Below are positions 33,711 through 45,005 of a DNA stretch of 64,000 bases, in pieces. The notes beneath the pieces were generated by a model, which did not search any database, was not told where the DNA came from, and worked only from the letters and a program-made list of their open reading frames with translations. This DNA comes from Opisthorchis felineus (taxonomy: Eukaryota > Platyhelminthes > Trematoda > Opisthorchiida > Opisthorchiidae): NCBI GenBank assembly GCA_004794785.1, contig SJOL01006493.1, forward strand, positions 811,824 through 875,823, given 5' to 3'. The first letter of the stretch is position 1, and each line of letters starts with the position of its first letter. The position numbers and the translations under genes are program-made.

Positions 33711-34660
33711 TCCCCATTTGGCGTGGACTCACCAGTATGATTGCGCCAGGACAAGATGACTGACTGTCCAAACGAGAGGGATTTGAATTCTACGAATCCC
33801 GCAGCCAGCTAAAACCAGCCATTTTCTGGCCTTGACAACATGTTTTCGGTAATTAAATGCAGCAAACTTGTGGCTGGCTGTTGTGATATTATTGCCTATC
33901 AAGGCCGGTAGTATCATAAGCAAAGCTCTAAAAGGATTTGATTGTTAAATTATGATCGTTCAGAGACCTGGACAGCTGGTTTGCTCTGACAGAAAAAATC
34001 AACGGGATTCTGAATTCGTCAACGTTCGGCCAACTCAGTTTGATTTTTCGTAAATGAACATGCTTATAAAAATTTATTGATACTTTTGAGGAATCAACGG
34101 TGTATTTTACATTACGACTACAAAAAGCGGTCCGATTTGATCACTGTGCTTGTCTAGTTAATTTTACCAGGAGATTAACTAAACGTATTATCCTGCACGA
34201 TTAGCGTTCATGTTCTCGTGGGCGTGTAAAATTCCGTAAGCCCAGATCCATAAGTCACACGTCCCTGTTGTACACTTCAGTCACCCCAGAGTGTGACACA
34301 TGTCGATTGGGTGACACGCGGTGGTGAAGCCCTTTCCAGTTTGCATGTGCAAACTGAAGCGAGCTTCGGGACAGTGCCATATTTCTCAGCCGAATTACTT
34401 GGTCAAATACCTATTTCCCGCTGAACGTACGAGAACCTTTAAGTATGTCCATGGGATATTTCGGTGAATTTATGTGGGTTCGGTTCAGGCATTGCTCACC
34501 TTCTGTGCCCTCTGGCCTTGCGTTGCTGGATCAACTCAGCTAGTAAGGTGGGGCTCACATTGCACTCCACACAATTCCACCCCCAGGGTGGATCCCATTT
34601 TTCCAATATTCGAGGCGACGTTTTTGCCCAGATGTTTGCTTGTGCGGTAGTGACACAAAT

Positions 34661-34790
34661 CCTCTGCCTCTCAACTTCCCCTGTCTAGGCTTGGGCAACC
34701 TGGCAGTATCCCAGCCCTCATGCTTCCTTCGGGTGGCATGGCAGCTGGGCACCGGAAGGGTGTTACAGCTGAACGATTATTATTACATAT
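34661..34790 (+). mobile_element. tRNA-SINE, 5'-truncated copy with target-site duplication
   Basis: A 130-bp insertion flanked by 13-bp duplications TAGTGACACAAAT (34648-34660 and 34791-34803). From CTAGGCTTGGGCAACCTGG onward it aligns at roughly 80% by eye with the SINE at 54514-54685, but the tRNA head is missing. It ends GTTACAGCTGAACGATTATT, close to the last conserved bases of the RTE LINE at 25341-25355. It lies between the two minus-strand genes. Confidence 0.85.
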
Positions 34791-35515
34791 TAGTGACACA
34801 AATGCCATTTCTGAGCTGTAAAGGGAGCCAGCAACTTTACGCACATCTGTGGTTCTAACGAACTGTCTTAAGCAGGCGACCAAGTGTAAAACAGCCAAAA
34901 CTCCAGATTTACCTTCATTTTAATAAGAAACACCACCTCTTACCAGCAACATGGTCATCAAGAAAAATAGTGAATACAATTGCCGCGCAAGTAGTCTGTT
35001 TTGGAAAAAAATCGATAGGAGTTCGAAGTGCTCGGATGACGGTAATCACACAAGCAGCTACCTTGAACATGCTGAAGTGTTTGAAAGCCTCGTATGCACA
35101 GCACAGTGTCGACTAGCCTCACTGTAGCCAGCGCCTAAGCAATTAAACCGAGTGTAACAGACAAGTGAAGTTTCACCACCAAGACAGCTAGTAATGGCTG
35201 TTTGTATGAAGTAAAAACATCCTAAAATCTACGTAAGGGTTACTATTTGATCAAGAACAAATTTAATAGTGACTTTTTGAAAACAGTGTGTTTTGTGATG
35301 AGGTCCTGGTTTAGGTTGATCACTGGTTATTAGTACAGGTAACCTCGAATCTTCCTTTAAACGTCGATATTGAAAGATTTTTCGAATATTTCCCTCGGAA
35401 AAACGGGTGAAATGGCACTTGAGTGCTATGATTAGCCAATCTCCTCATGGTCAGCGACGCTAGTCGGTAAGATATAAAACTTCAAGTTAGCAGTCAGAGT
35501 TACCTCCGACGAATA

Positions 35516-36582
35516 TTAGTCCTCCAATATATCATGACTCACTCTCCAATCACTATCGTGTGAAACATCAACCGCTTCGACCAGGGATGAATCCGAATAT
35601 TCAGGCGTCTTGCTCCGATCTGAGCTCTCAGGAGAAGGATTCTGTGGTTCCTGACTCCCAGAGTTGTTGAGTATACTCCGAATATCAGGTGTTACAACGG
35701 TTGGTGCCTGAATGTCCTCCACACTGCTCGCACCACTCGTGCTGCTTTGGACTTCAGAGGGCATATTGAGTACTCTCTGAACGACCACATTGGGTTGTCT
35801 AACCACACGAATTCTGCGGTCCATAGTGCGTCCTGATTGGTTGTTAACGGAGGCGTTCGACGCATGGTTTGGTGTGCCTTCGTTGTTTAGTGGTCTCGAG
35901 TGAATGGGGGGAGCACTGCGATATGTGGTAGAGGATCTATGGGAATCGGGCGCCAAATTCAGCGTTACCGGCGGTCGTGTACCAAATCCAGGGGGATCTA
36001 CCGAACTGACATTGTTTGTTGCGTTATATCCGCGATTTTCAGCCAGGACACGACGCAATCTTAAATTCAATGGCATTCTAGTCTGTGAGGATGTACTAGC
36101 TCGAGCTGGGATCGTCATGCCAGTGGGTCGCACACTTGGTCTGTTTGTACCTAATACTCTTTGACTATTATCACGTGCGGCACTTAGTGGTGCTGGAGGA
36201 ATGTTGTGTGTACCTGACTGACTGGGTAAGGAACTCCGGGAGTTGGGGTTATTCACCATTAGCGGTTGATCGTTGGTTAAATTTAAATTCGTCCTTGGAT
36301 TCGTGAAGCGTGTTGCAGCTTGAGGTATGTGGCTATCCGATAGACCACGTTGAACAATACCAAAATCTAAAGAGAACCTCGTTGGATTTGTGTGTGAAAA
36401 ACGGTTCAGGTAAGTGTCACGTTCGATTAATGCGGAATGGGCAGTATCGTAAATATGATGATCGAGTTGGGGGTAGCTGTCAGCGGAAGGTCCAGGATTG
36501 TCCAGCAGCTCGGAATTTTGGTTTGGAGAAGCTTCTCCCAGACTAATCATACTTTCGGTGTTGGCGGTTGGAAGGTTTCTAG
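35516..36582 (-). CDS. Unrecognised Ser/Asn/Pro-rich protein, terminal coding exon
   Basis: Open for 354 codons to TAA at 35518-35516. I chose a start at the acceptor TATATTTTGTTATAG/CTAGAAACC, which has a strong pyrimidine tract; the open frame runs a little further upstream to a second possible acceptor (GCTTCACAG/CCGGTC, about 36642). Composition is Ser, Asn, Pro, Thr and Arg rich with little predicted fold. A short basic stretch (RRIRVVRQPNVVVQRVL) is the most structured-looking part, and the C-terminus is acidic (SHDSDWRVSHDILED). No family is recognised. A 1-kb open frame with biased but non-repetitive composition argues for a real protein. It ends 3.5 kb upstream of the first visible exon of the BTBD-like gene, on the same strand. 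Confidence 0.65.
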
Positions 36583-37700
36583 CTATAACAAAATATACAA
36601 AGGGATCATGAAAGAATATGTCCTCGGTAGTGACCGGCTGTGAAGCAAACAAATCTCAGTTTCAAAATTCTAACTGCTAAATCACCGCACTTACAGGATA
36701 AAAAATCAGTCAAAATATCAGCACTAGATTGGGCAGTAGAACGTGGTTGATTTAGGTTGGTGAAAGTAAGCAACTGGCCTTTGGGACGCACTATTTGGCG
36801 GACTTTGGCTCCTCTACATCTCATCATTCTTTCATTTCGCCTGCTTTTTAGTGAACCCGTTAAACTTCTTTGTGCAAGCACACACCTGCCTGAGAGCCCA
36901 TTTCCCGAATCACATCACTCAAGCCTGAACATGTTCTAGAGCAATAAATGTAAACACTAGATTAACGGGCGTTTTTATGTATCCTCGACAGGGCCATCCC
37001 TGCAGAGCAAACATGTTCGGCCAATCTCGTATGTGTGCCTTGGGGCTCTAAACACTAAACAACCTCTAAGCCTGTTTCATGATAACAATCTCTTCTACTC
37101 ATGTTGCTCATTGTTATAATTTTAGTTTAATAATCACCGTCACTGTTGGAAAAACTGTGGTGTAAACATTTGGGTGATGAATCACACCAATTACAACCGA
37201 AGATATGATTTTGCAACCAACTCGCCTTCATAAAAAAAACGTCGAAAATCTCCACCGAATCGATCGATAGCCAAAAGCTTTGTCACACTGTATCAGAATT
37301 CAACGACTTCACGGGTCACGCGAACAGCACCTGAAAACATCTGACAACAGGATATCATGCGGCGCAGGGAGTGGACCCGTCATGCTATCCGTGTGTCGTA
37401 GTGAAGCACCAAGTTGAACTAAGGGTCGAGGAAGGGTTTACAGAGATGCGTTGCCGGTAAGATTCATCAAATTCTACTGGTGGAGTTTTTTTTTTAGGTT
37501 CTAAAGTTGCCTGAGGTTGGCAGGCCTGTCTTGTATCAACAGTTGCTGAATAATCCGTCCCATCAATCAATTGGCGGCATCAATCGGTTAACTAAGCAAA
37601 TTTTAAGTTAAAGCACAAAACTTTCTAAGCCCTTCTGGTCCTGATGAAGTAAGAATCGTTTCAGAGGGGCTTGGTAAACAATCAGTAGTTTCTAACTGGG

Positions 37701-37739
37701 CAACGTTTCGCTTTTGACACAAAAGCTTCATCAGGTCAA
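37701..37739 (-). ncRNA. Hammerhead-like motif, extra-base variant
   Basis: Minus strand: CTGATGA (37734-37728), one extra A, a perfect 6-bp stem GCTTTT/AAAAGC with a 5-nt loop, GAAA (37709-37706), CG, TT. The palindromic ACGT would make a 2-bp stem III with cleavage after the second T. Stem I pairs poorly. The extra base after A9 is not canonical, so cleavage is uncertain. Short-stem hammerheads are known from Penelope-like elements; that link is inference. Confidence 0.45.
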
Positions 37740-38269
37740 GTGAGCAGGTCACCAAATTGGCCAAGTTATAAGGCAGACGGAGGACCAATCATTAAGTCCT
37801 CTTCCGATTACCACCCTAGTGTCAATTAACGGCTCTTGCCGGTTAGTGTGGTTGCCAAAATCTTGAATTGATAGGTTCGAGAAGTTTCAAATTAGTTCCG
37901 ATCGTACCCATTGTCTCGCACATGTACCATAATATGCTGAAGTCTGCACCACAAGACCCGATTGAAATACACTTAGTGCCAAGCATACATGTCAGATCCC
38001 CAGAGGTTTAAAGATTTGAACTTTTCTGGGACAAGGCCACAAGGCCGACATGGCATGTAAGCCCCCTGATTTTTGCGGTAATCCAATCTATTGAAGACGA
38101 GTACCTTTGTGGATGATCACAGAATTCAGGACGCAGGAGACAGCAGCTCTGGAAATCACCAGGCGGTTAATACAGACTAGTTGCAAACAGCTCGGTTAAC
38201 CTGGTCACCGAGGTCAAACTTGGCCGAAGAATTCACTTGTACGTCCATATGTCCTCCAAGCATAAAATG

Positions 38270-38587
38270 TCATAAGTACGTTTCCTCAAGAAAATATAAT
38301 GCGATATTCCAAATATCGTACCAAGTGAAGCATGAGTCGGCCTTTGTCTAGGGCATTTTGTTGAAGAATATTAGAAAGGAGAGATTCAGCTGTGATCCAG
38401 TTGCGTCTCCCGTGAAAACCAACTAGATATGCAAATCAGTGTATTCGGCGAATTTTGTACAAGCTGGGTTCAAGTAGAGTATAAAGCTGACGAAAACTAG
38501 AGGACTGTGCCTGCCTGATGACGCTGTATAAGAGCGAAGCCGGTCGTGGGCCGTCCGAGAGTTTTCAGCAACTCTATGAGTAGAACT
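38270..38587 (+). repeat. Hammerhead-bearing repeat, single diverged unit
   Basis: Plus-strand copy of the 308-bp unit, starting near CATAAGTACG and ending AACTCTATGAGTAG. Recognisable blocks are ATTCAGCTGTGATCCAG, ATATGCAAATCAGTGTATT, GGGTTCAAGTAGA and GACGAAAACTAGAGGACTG. Its hammerhead (38507-38551) has a disrupted stem II and GAAG in place of GAAA, so it should not cleave. No target-site duplication was recognised. Confidence 0.75.
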
Positions 38588-41500
38588 TCCATGAACCAAA
38601 TCTTATTGAAAAGAGTATCAGTACTAAAGTCTCCAAGACAGAGTATATTTAACATAGCCTTTAACACTATGCCTTTTTCACGCTAAGATCGATGACTCAT
38701 TGACGATTTGAATTGTTCGTTGAAAGGTTTAACTCATCATCAGATTTTATGCCAGTTTGAATACCACTTGGAACACCACCTGGACAGTGAGTCATCTTTA
38801 GATTTTTATCGAGGCACATTGGGACTCATAATGAGTCATCCTAATAACTTGCCGAGACATCGTTGTCTCCCTTAACAGCTGCAGAAAGACTAGCGAAAAG
38901 TCAATCCTTAGGGTCAAATTTTGGCCTGCATGGGCACCTACTGTCGACCGTTTGAGCCAGAAAATCGAGGTTCCCGTAATGAGGGGACAGCATAGCAACA
39001 CCTTCGAGAGACTCCAGCCTAAAAGACGACCAAGTTCAGACGTTGCAGCACTTTTTATCATAAGCCAAATGGGACCTTAACAATTTAGACAAAAAATAAG
39101 GCTGATGCAAATGGTATAAGAAACTAGGTAAAACCTGCGGAACCCCGAAAACCCGTCACTAGTTTATAAAGACTATGTGATCCGTATTCCTGAGCTGACG
39201 ATTTTTACGTTCAAAGCGCTGCGCAACATGCCTCTTATGTTTCAGTTCGCATAAAATCTTTTGACTTTTCAAGTAAGCTTGACTAATTTAATGATTCAAA
39301 GTTTGATTCCGATTTTCAATTAACCGGAAGTATACGGAGTAAACGAAAGAAAACTCAACCGGACCTAACCCCACAAAAACTGCCTCAATAGTAGTCCCGG
39401 CGCGATCAATCAGCCACCGCTTGCCGTCAGTCCGACCTATCGATCCTCATACAAAAAATTTAGAGTCAGTTAGCGAGACCTGACTGCCAAACATTCAACC
39501 ACAGGCTTTGTTACAGGCCAAAACACTTCCATTCATAATCCTACCACAGACACACGGGAAAAAGTGGCGTGCCTGTGGCCTTGAAGGATTTCATTCCTTT
39601 CGTCCGACCGCAGTGCATCTGGAAGGCTTGCGGAAGGCACCACTCTGTGTACATGCTGTCGAGGCAGGGTTTGTTTACGGGTACTTTCGAAGACAGTAGG
39701 TTGAGACAGGTCTCTTCAAATGAAACAGCACTTGTGAATTCATATCAGAGTTGAAAAAGGGTTCGATTTAGACTTTTTATATGCTTGCATTGAATTTCAC
39801 GAAGATCGTCACACTAGAATTTTCCACATGTATTAAAGGGCAACTGTTGTCTCCGAAAAACCGGTGATCCGTCATCGTTCACATTTCTGATAAACCGGAC
39901 GAGCACGGAGCCAAACTATGAATGCACGTTGATAACGGCACCACATACGTTAGCTTAGCTCGGACTTGTCGAAAAGCCACCAGAAAATGGCGTACAACTA
40001 GGCACTGAAACCGTATGTAACCTTCTGTGGGAACTTGTTGAACAAAGGTGGTATCATCACGGATAGGTTTCTTTCATACTCACCGAACACTCTTCGGCAG
40101 ATCGCAACCGGTTTCACCCTTCTGAGTACCCTACTGAGTAATTAGACTACCTAAAAATTTCGATGCAAGTGCTGAACCATATAGCGTGAGTTCGGTAACC
40201 GCTTGGTTTTGGGGTTAACCACGTGAACATTATACCTGAACCAACACAAGGCGATCGAGTCCTGCTGCATCTACCTGGTGACGTTCCACCAGGACGAGAC
40301 AGGTAGTTACCTCTTCTAAGACCAACCACTGCAGTGGAGAACTGTACGGAACCTGCTATCAATAACAAAAGTCTGTTTCAGCATGTGCACAGTCTGTAAT
40401 ATTGGAGATTGCTGTTTTATTTGCGCATCATTTATCCTTACGGATGGTGGTCAAAGTGACTTGTTTTGTCCCGTTTTTTTCCTAAAACATTTATTTCAAT
40501 CAACTTTCGCGTAATGACTCGTATTGGAGTGTACACTGCCTCTAATTACACATAAGTATGTACTTTCCGAAAAACTATTCTCGAGGAACTCAGGTGTGCC
40601 ATTTTTGGTAAATGGTGCACAGACTTGAACCCATGCACCAATATGGGGACCCACATTATGGTTACCACATATCACTAGTGCCCCTTTTGCTCGTTTCATA
40701 CATAGCAGCATGTTTAAAGTTGTTAATCCCTCAAACTCGAAGACAGCCAACCTCCATCAGATTGGGGAGTATAGAGATCAGGATTCTGGTTAATTCACTT
40801 GGTAATTCCTCGTATTTACCTCAGCGGATTTCAGGCAAACATATTACGCATTTACAGGAGGTCACGGCAAGTACGGTGAGCAGACGTCAAACAAACTGAA
40901 TTTGATAGCATCAACAAACTCGTAACCATTTTTGATAATGATTAGGCAGAATATGATACACAGCGGACGTTCCAATGTCGAATGTTGGACACTACTGTAA
41001 CCGTTGTACGAGTGTATTCCACCACATCCCACAGGGTTGCTAAACTGGAAAGTAAACTCGAAATACATAAGACTTCATAGTCACCAGCGTTATCCCCAAA
41101 CCTCCTTACGAGATACCCAGGCATTCACAGCGTCGAACTCCATAAAATAACGCCACATTTTTTGACATATCTGTATTGTCCACTTGGCCGCTGTGTTTTT
41201 TTAAAGAAGAGTTCGACACCTGGTCCATTTAGAGGCTCCATCTATAGGTCTAGATGTGGCAGCTTTGATGTCTGATGCAAAGTGATCCATCTTCGTAGCT
41301 TGCTTTTGTTTGGTTGTGCATGAACAGCTTGATGTTTTCCTGAATCCGTAAAGGATCAATACTTCCTAAGGGAATTTCGCTGGCAATCGATACTATCCTG
41401 AAAAATGGTGTCCTTCTTTGCAGCTTCCTCCTTCGTTGAGTTCTGCTAACCTGCAGTATCTTCCCGACTCGAGAATTCTAACCAAAGGCGGTAACTTCTT

Positions 41501-43659
41501 AACATACATACAAAACAATGTGAGATCACCTGCTGGACTATCATCCATAGCCTCCGACTTAAGTGCAACACATGGTCAGCCCCTCAGATTTCCACCGTTC
41601 TCAACATGGCATAAGGCGATTCCAAAAAATATCGAATATGAACTGACAGCTTCCCAAGTCATCCAAATATAAATGGCCAACTCAAACAGTACGGTATAAA
41701 GTCGTGTCCTTGTATGACATAGCCCGTAAGCGTCTTCCTGACAATCACGTGAGGACGTGGTGCAGCTATCACGAACTGGCTAGCAACATATTGTCAGTTC
41801 GCCAGGTCATCCAAGCGCAGAACAACGGGAATCCCGCATAGTGTCAAAAAAAAAATTATTCGCACTTTGACGACGGCCGAATTTCATGATCAACTGCAGC
41901 TGTGTTTGGCCGCATTAGGGTGCATTTATCACCAAACCTTGCTAGAGCTAAACGATGTGGTATTTATGCATAATATTCTGTCAATAATATGAGGAAAAAC
42001 AAAGGGGAAGCGTGGTGAGATTCCTTTCAGATATACGCAGTCGTTTGGCAGATACTTGCATTCCAACGCAATGTCGACAAAAAGTGACGACGCGTTAGTA
42101 TTAGTGTTGCGCACGAGAAGTCCTGGAATTAAATTAATCCGATGGAGTCAAGTTGACTTTTATAGCGGAGTCACAGACAACGTCTTGCTATCAAAACACC
42201 ACGTAATGGGGCTGAGTTCAAAATAATGCTCATGTATTCTATTATCACCAGAGGTGTACACGACTTAGCGTAACTGCATCATGGCAGGATTACAACGTGG
42301 TGAAGAAATACCTAGCTTCTCAAGTTTTTGGTTATAACCGCTATCACTTGTACATTTCATTGGTTTTTATGTGGATGCGAGCTGTTTCACAGCCCATGTG
42401 GAGCACAAGAATCGGGTCTATGCCCATTCTTTTATGAAATCAGAGCAGGCAGATAATTTCCTTATTTGACGTTGTGCATTAGCTTAAATGTATGTGATTC
42501 GCGCTTGGAAAGCAATTAGAATTAAGTGAAAAGTGGACGGTTATCTAATTATGTCACAGCCGTCTTTTGGTGCTTCTCGGTCCTTCGCCTCCCGACGATG
42601 TACGGAAACTACAGTAGTAACTTGTCCGGTATGACTAATCTGGGGTAAAAGAACCAGAATTGTTCTGCCAAAAAACGGCGATCATATAGGCTTGTTGTGA
42701 GATGCGTATGCAATGACTGCATTGTACATTAGCTCTGAAGCCTGCTGTCCTTATATGAGGTGGTGCCATTGGTGTGTTTAGAAGGAGTAACCACATGAGT
42801 TAGGTCGCGTCAGAGTGAGCTTCAGGATGTAGCCGTAATCAGATGAGCACAGAACAGCTGCTTCCCACTTAGTGGAGCTCACCAGCGCAGCTCACGCGAT
42901 GGTCTATTGTGAATATAGTTGTAGTAAATTCTGTGAACCATCGATACGTTTTTGGCACTCGTGTATCTCACAGGTAGCCTTAACTGAGCTGATGCGTTTC
43001 ACCATGTGGACGGATCTCCAGCTGAAAAATAGTGTGCACGTAGTCTGCTCATGCTTGTTGTCCTGGTTCACAGTAAAATCCATTTTAGAACGACCACACA
43101 CACAAAACCTGATGCATTGTTTAACAGCAATCCTCGCGGTGCATTGATCCATTTTGTGTGAGTGCACCTGACACAAACTCAAAAAGTTAGTTTGGCGCAT
43201 AATCGACAAAGGCAGTTATTCACACGTCTCATTGGCTACGAAATCTGGAGAAACAATTGTTCGTTGATCATCGTCCTATAGAAGTTAATTCCTGTAAGTG
43301 GTGTTTCACTCAAGCATGCGTATGTGTGAATAATGCTGTCGACGAATCGTAATGAACAGAAGCATCCACGTATGCACACATTCTTCCGTGAGACTATCGA
43401 TAGTAAAAGATACTTCCTGACTTCACTCACGATACGAATAGGAGGTTACACCGAAGAGGTAGGGTACGATGCCCACACGATGCCCTTGGGTAAAGTCCGA
43501 TGTGATGAATACCTTAGTGGCTAACCTTATTTCCTGGTTCTCGCAATTTGCCATCTAATAGTGTGGATAAAAAAGATGAATTACGAGTAAGCGTTAGATG
43601 AGAGCTCGACAAGCACGGCATTGCTTTGCGATTGGAACATACGGGTAAATTCAAGCACT

Positions 43660-43985
43660 GGGTCTCGTGCGGCTTCAGAATTTGACTACCAAGATCAGGC
43701 AACCTGGTCATCTGAATGCTTTACTCTCTCCTGTAGGACTTTATTAAGCAAAGGCCATTCTGTGGTTTGCGTAGCCAAAAGCTCTTCCACCAAAGTAACG
43801 CTATTGTGGAACCAAACACATACCCTAATTTTCTTCAGCCAAATTCCTCCATTGGACAGATATCGCACCATCAGATGCATAGACCTTCTACACAGTGACT
43901 TTATGGCTCACAAAGCACCGTTCCAAGTCAGTTTTTTTCAATCAGATCGTCATCGCGAAATCTATTTCTAGAAAGCACGAGACCC
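43660..43985. repeat. Possible MITE-like unit with short inverted ends
   Basis: GGGTCTCGTGC (43660-43670) and its exact complement GCACGAGACCC (43975-43985) bracket about 300 bases. Flanking target-site duplication is not clear, and the inner sequence has no recognised coding capacity. Confidence 0.25.
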
Positions 43986-44166
43986 GATGGGTTCAAGTAT
44001 CTCGTGTAACTTTGATTATCCAACCCGGGAAGAATATAATCCTAAGCGATTGGGAAGTTGAGCAATAAACCTCTGTTCGGGATGTCATGATAATTCCACA
44101 TTTTCACCGAAAGTATGCCAAATACCCGGGAAGTTTTGACCTCACCCGTAATAAAATGGGATTCCC

Positions 44167-44424
44167 GAAATACATTCATTTGCGTACCAATTTGGTTTTG
44201 ACATAAACGAAGGATTCAGCTAGGTTCCAGGTGAGCCTCCCGTCAAAAACAAATTGATATGCAAATGAGTGCATTTCGCTAATTTCATGTAATTTGGGTC
44301 CAGGTAGAACATAATGTTGACGGAAACTGGGGGATTGCGCCTACCTGATGAGCCCCAAGAAGGGCGAAACCGGTCGTGGGCTGTCGAAGAGTTTTAAACA
44401 ACTTTATAAGTAGTGTATTACTTC
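44167..44424 (+). mobile_element. Hammerhead-bearing repeat, partial unit with inverted left end and TSD
   Basis: Flanked by perfect 15-bp duplications TAAAATGGGATTCCC (44152-44166 and 44425-44439). About 38 bases at the left end are in minus orientation (CATTTGCGTACCAATTTGG); from about 44205 the sequence is plus, beginning inside the unit (AAACGAAGGATTCAGC) and running through an intact hammerhead to TTTATAAGTAGTGTATTA. Same family as 4811-5269, but more diverged. Confidence 0.87.
44339..44381 (+). ncRNA. Type-I hammerhead ribozyme, intact core
   Basis: Stem I has six pairs (44339-44344 with 44376-44381). The core is CTGATGA at 44345-44351. Stem II is GCCC/GGGC (44352-44355, 44362-44365) with a 6-nt loop. 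GAAA is at 44366-44369. Stem III is ACC/GGT (44369-44371, 44372-44374), and C17 is 44375, so predicted cleavage falls after 44375. All invariant core bases are present. Stem III has no loop in a monomer, so two molecules may pair through the ACCGGT palindrome, as proposed for other short-stem-III hammerheads. Compared with the 57854 copy, one stem I position changes from G-U to A-U, which preserves pairing. Confidence 0.85.
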
Positions 44425-44730
44425 TAAAATGGGATTCCCTACACTGAGACACTCATTCTGACCTTTTGCAGGGAAGATCACGGTGTTCAATTTGTTTAGA
44501 AGTGCAATTGTCTGGCAAGGTCTGGCAAGAACAGATCTACTTCACTATATTTTTACCACATCTGGGTACCAGCTTTCCAACAGAGTAGTGGGAATTTACT
44601 GTGTCAAGAGTAAATCTCGCCGAACGAAGTGCAATATGGCGTTTTCGACTACCTCTGTGGTCGGATTATTTGGCGCCTTACAAGCAGCAGCTTTACGAAT
44701 AGATTCAATCAATAAAAGATTCTGACTAAC

Positions 44731-45005
44731 CGCTAGAGCTTCTCTGCAACCAGAACGGTGGAACTTCATTTGAAAGATAGTGTGAACGATAAGGCGCGCT
44801 TGCAGGAGGAGGCAAACATGGACGAAGAAAAATCCTGCTGTCATATGCACTCGTGTTAGTGGGAAGATGTCGGTAACTGCGGAACATCGGAGACTGTCGA
44901 GGGATACTTATCGGACTTGTTTCTGCCTCGTCCTGTTCCATTATGGGTTGCCCAGACAGATTGTTTTGAGACCACGCTGAAGGTTCCATTGGGTACTGAA
45001 CACAT
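44731..45005 (-). CDS. Probable upstream exon of the Ser/Asn/Pro-rich gene
   Basis: Open frame of 91 codons, low-complexity with Ser and Pro (SYRHLPTNTSAYDSR, PCLPPPASAPYRSH). A near-ideal acceptor (TTTTTTTGTTTATTTTAG/ATG) stands on its 5' side. A donor-like AGCG/GTTAGT is on the 3' side, with one base left over; the terminal exon at 36582 starts with two bases, so phase fits and the joined codon is Ala. Composition matches the downstream exon. The weak points are the non-consensus GTTAGT donor and the one-in-three chance of phase agreement. Confidence 0.4.

Larger units (their letters stand above)
36583..44151. other. Probable 8-kb intron of the Ser/Asn/Pro-rich gene
   Basis: If exons 44731-45005 and 35516-36582 belong together, this is intronic. 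It contains the diverged 308-bp unit (38270-38587), the variant hammerhead-like motif (37701-37739) and its partial mirror at about 37635-37672 (CTGATGAAGTAAGAATCG). Nothing else is recognised. Confidence 0.5.

Noticed and set aside
38507..38551. Active hammerhead
   Set aside because: GAAG replaces GAAA and stem II does not pair at its base; kept only as a repeat remnant.
44483..44725. Plus-strand open frame opposite the 44731-45005 exon
   Set aside because: No splice sites or family similarity; the minus strand has the stronger acceptor and compositional match.
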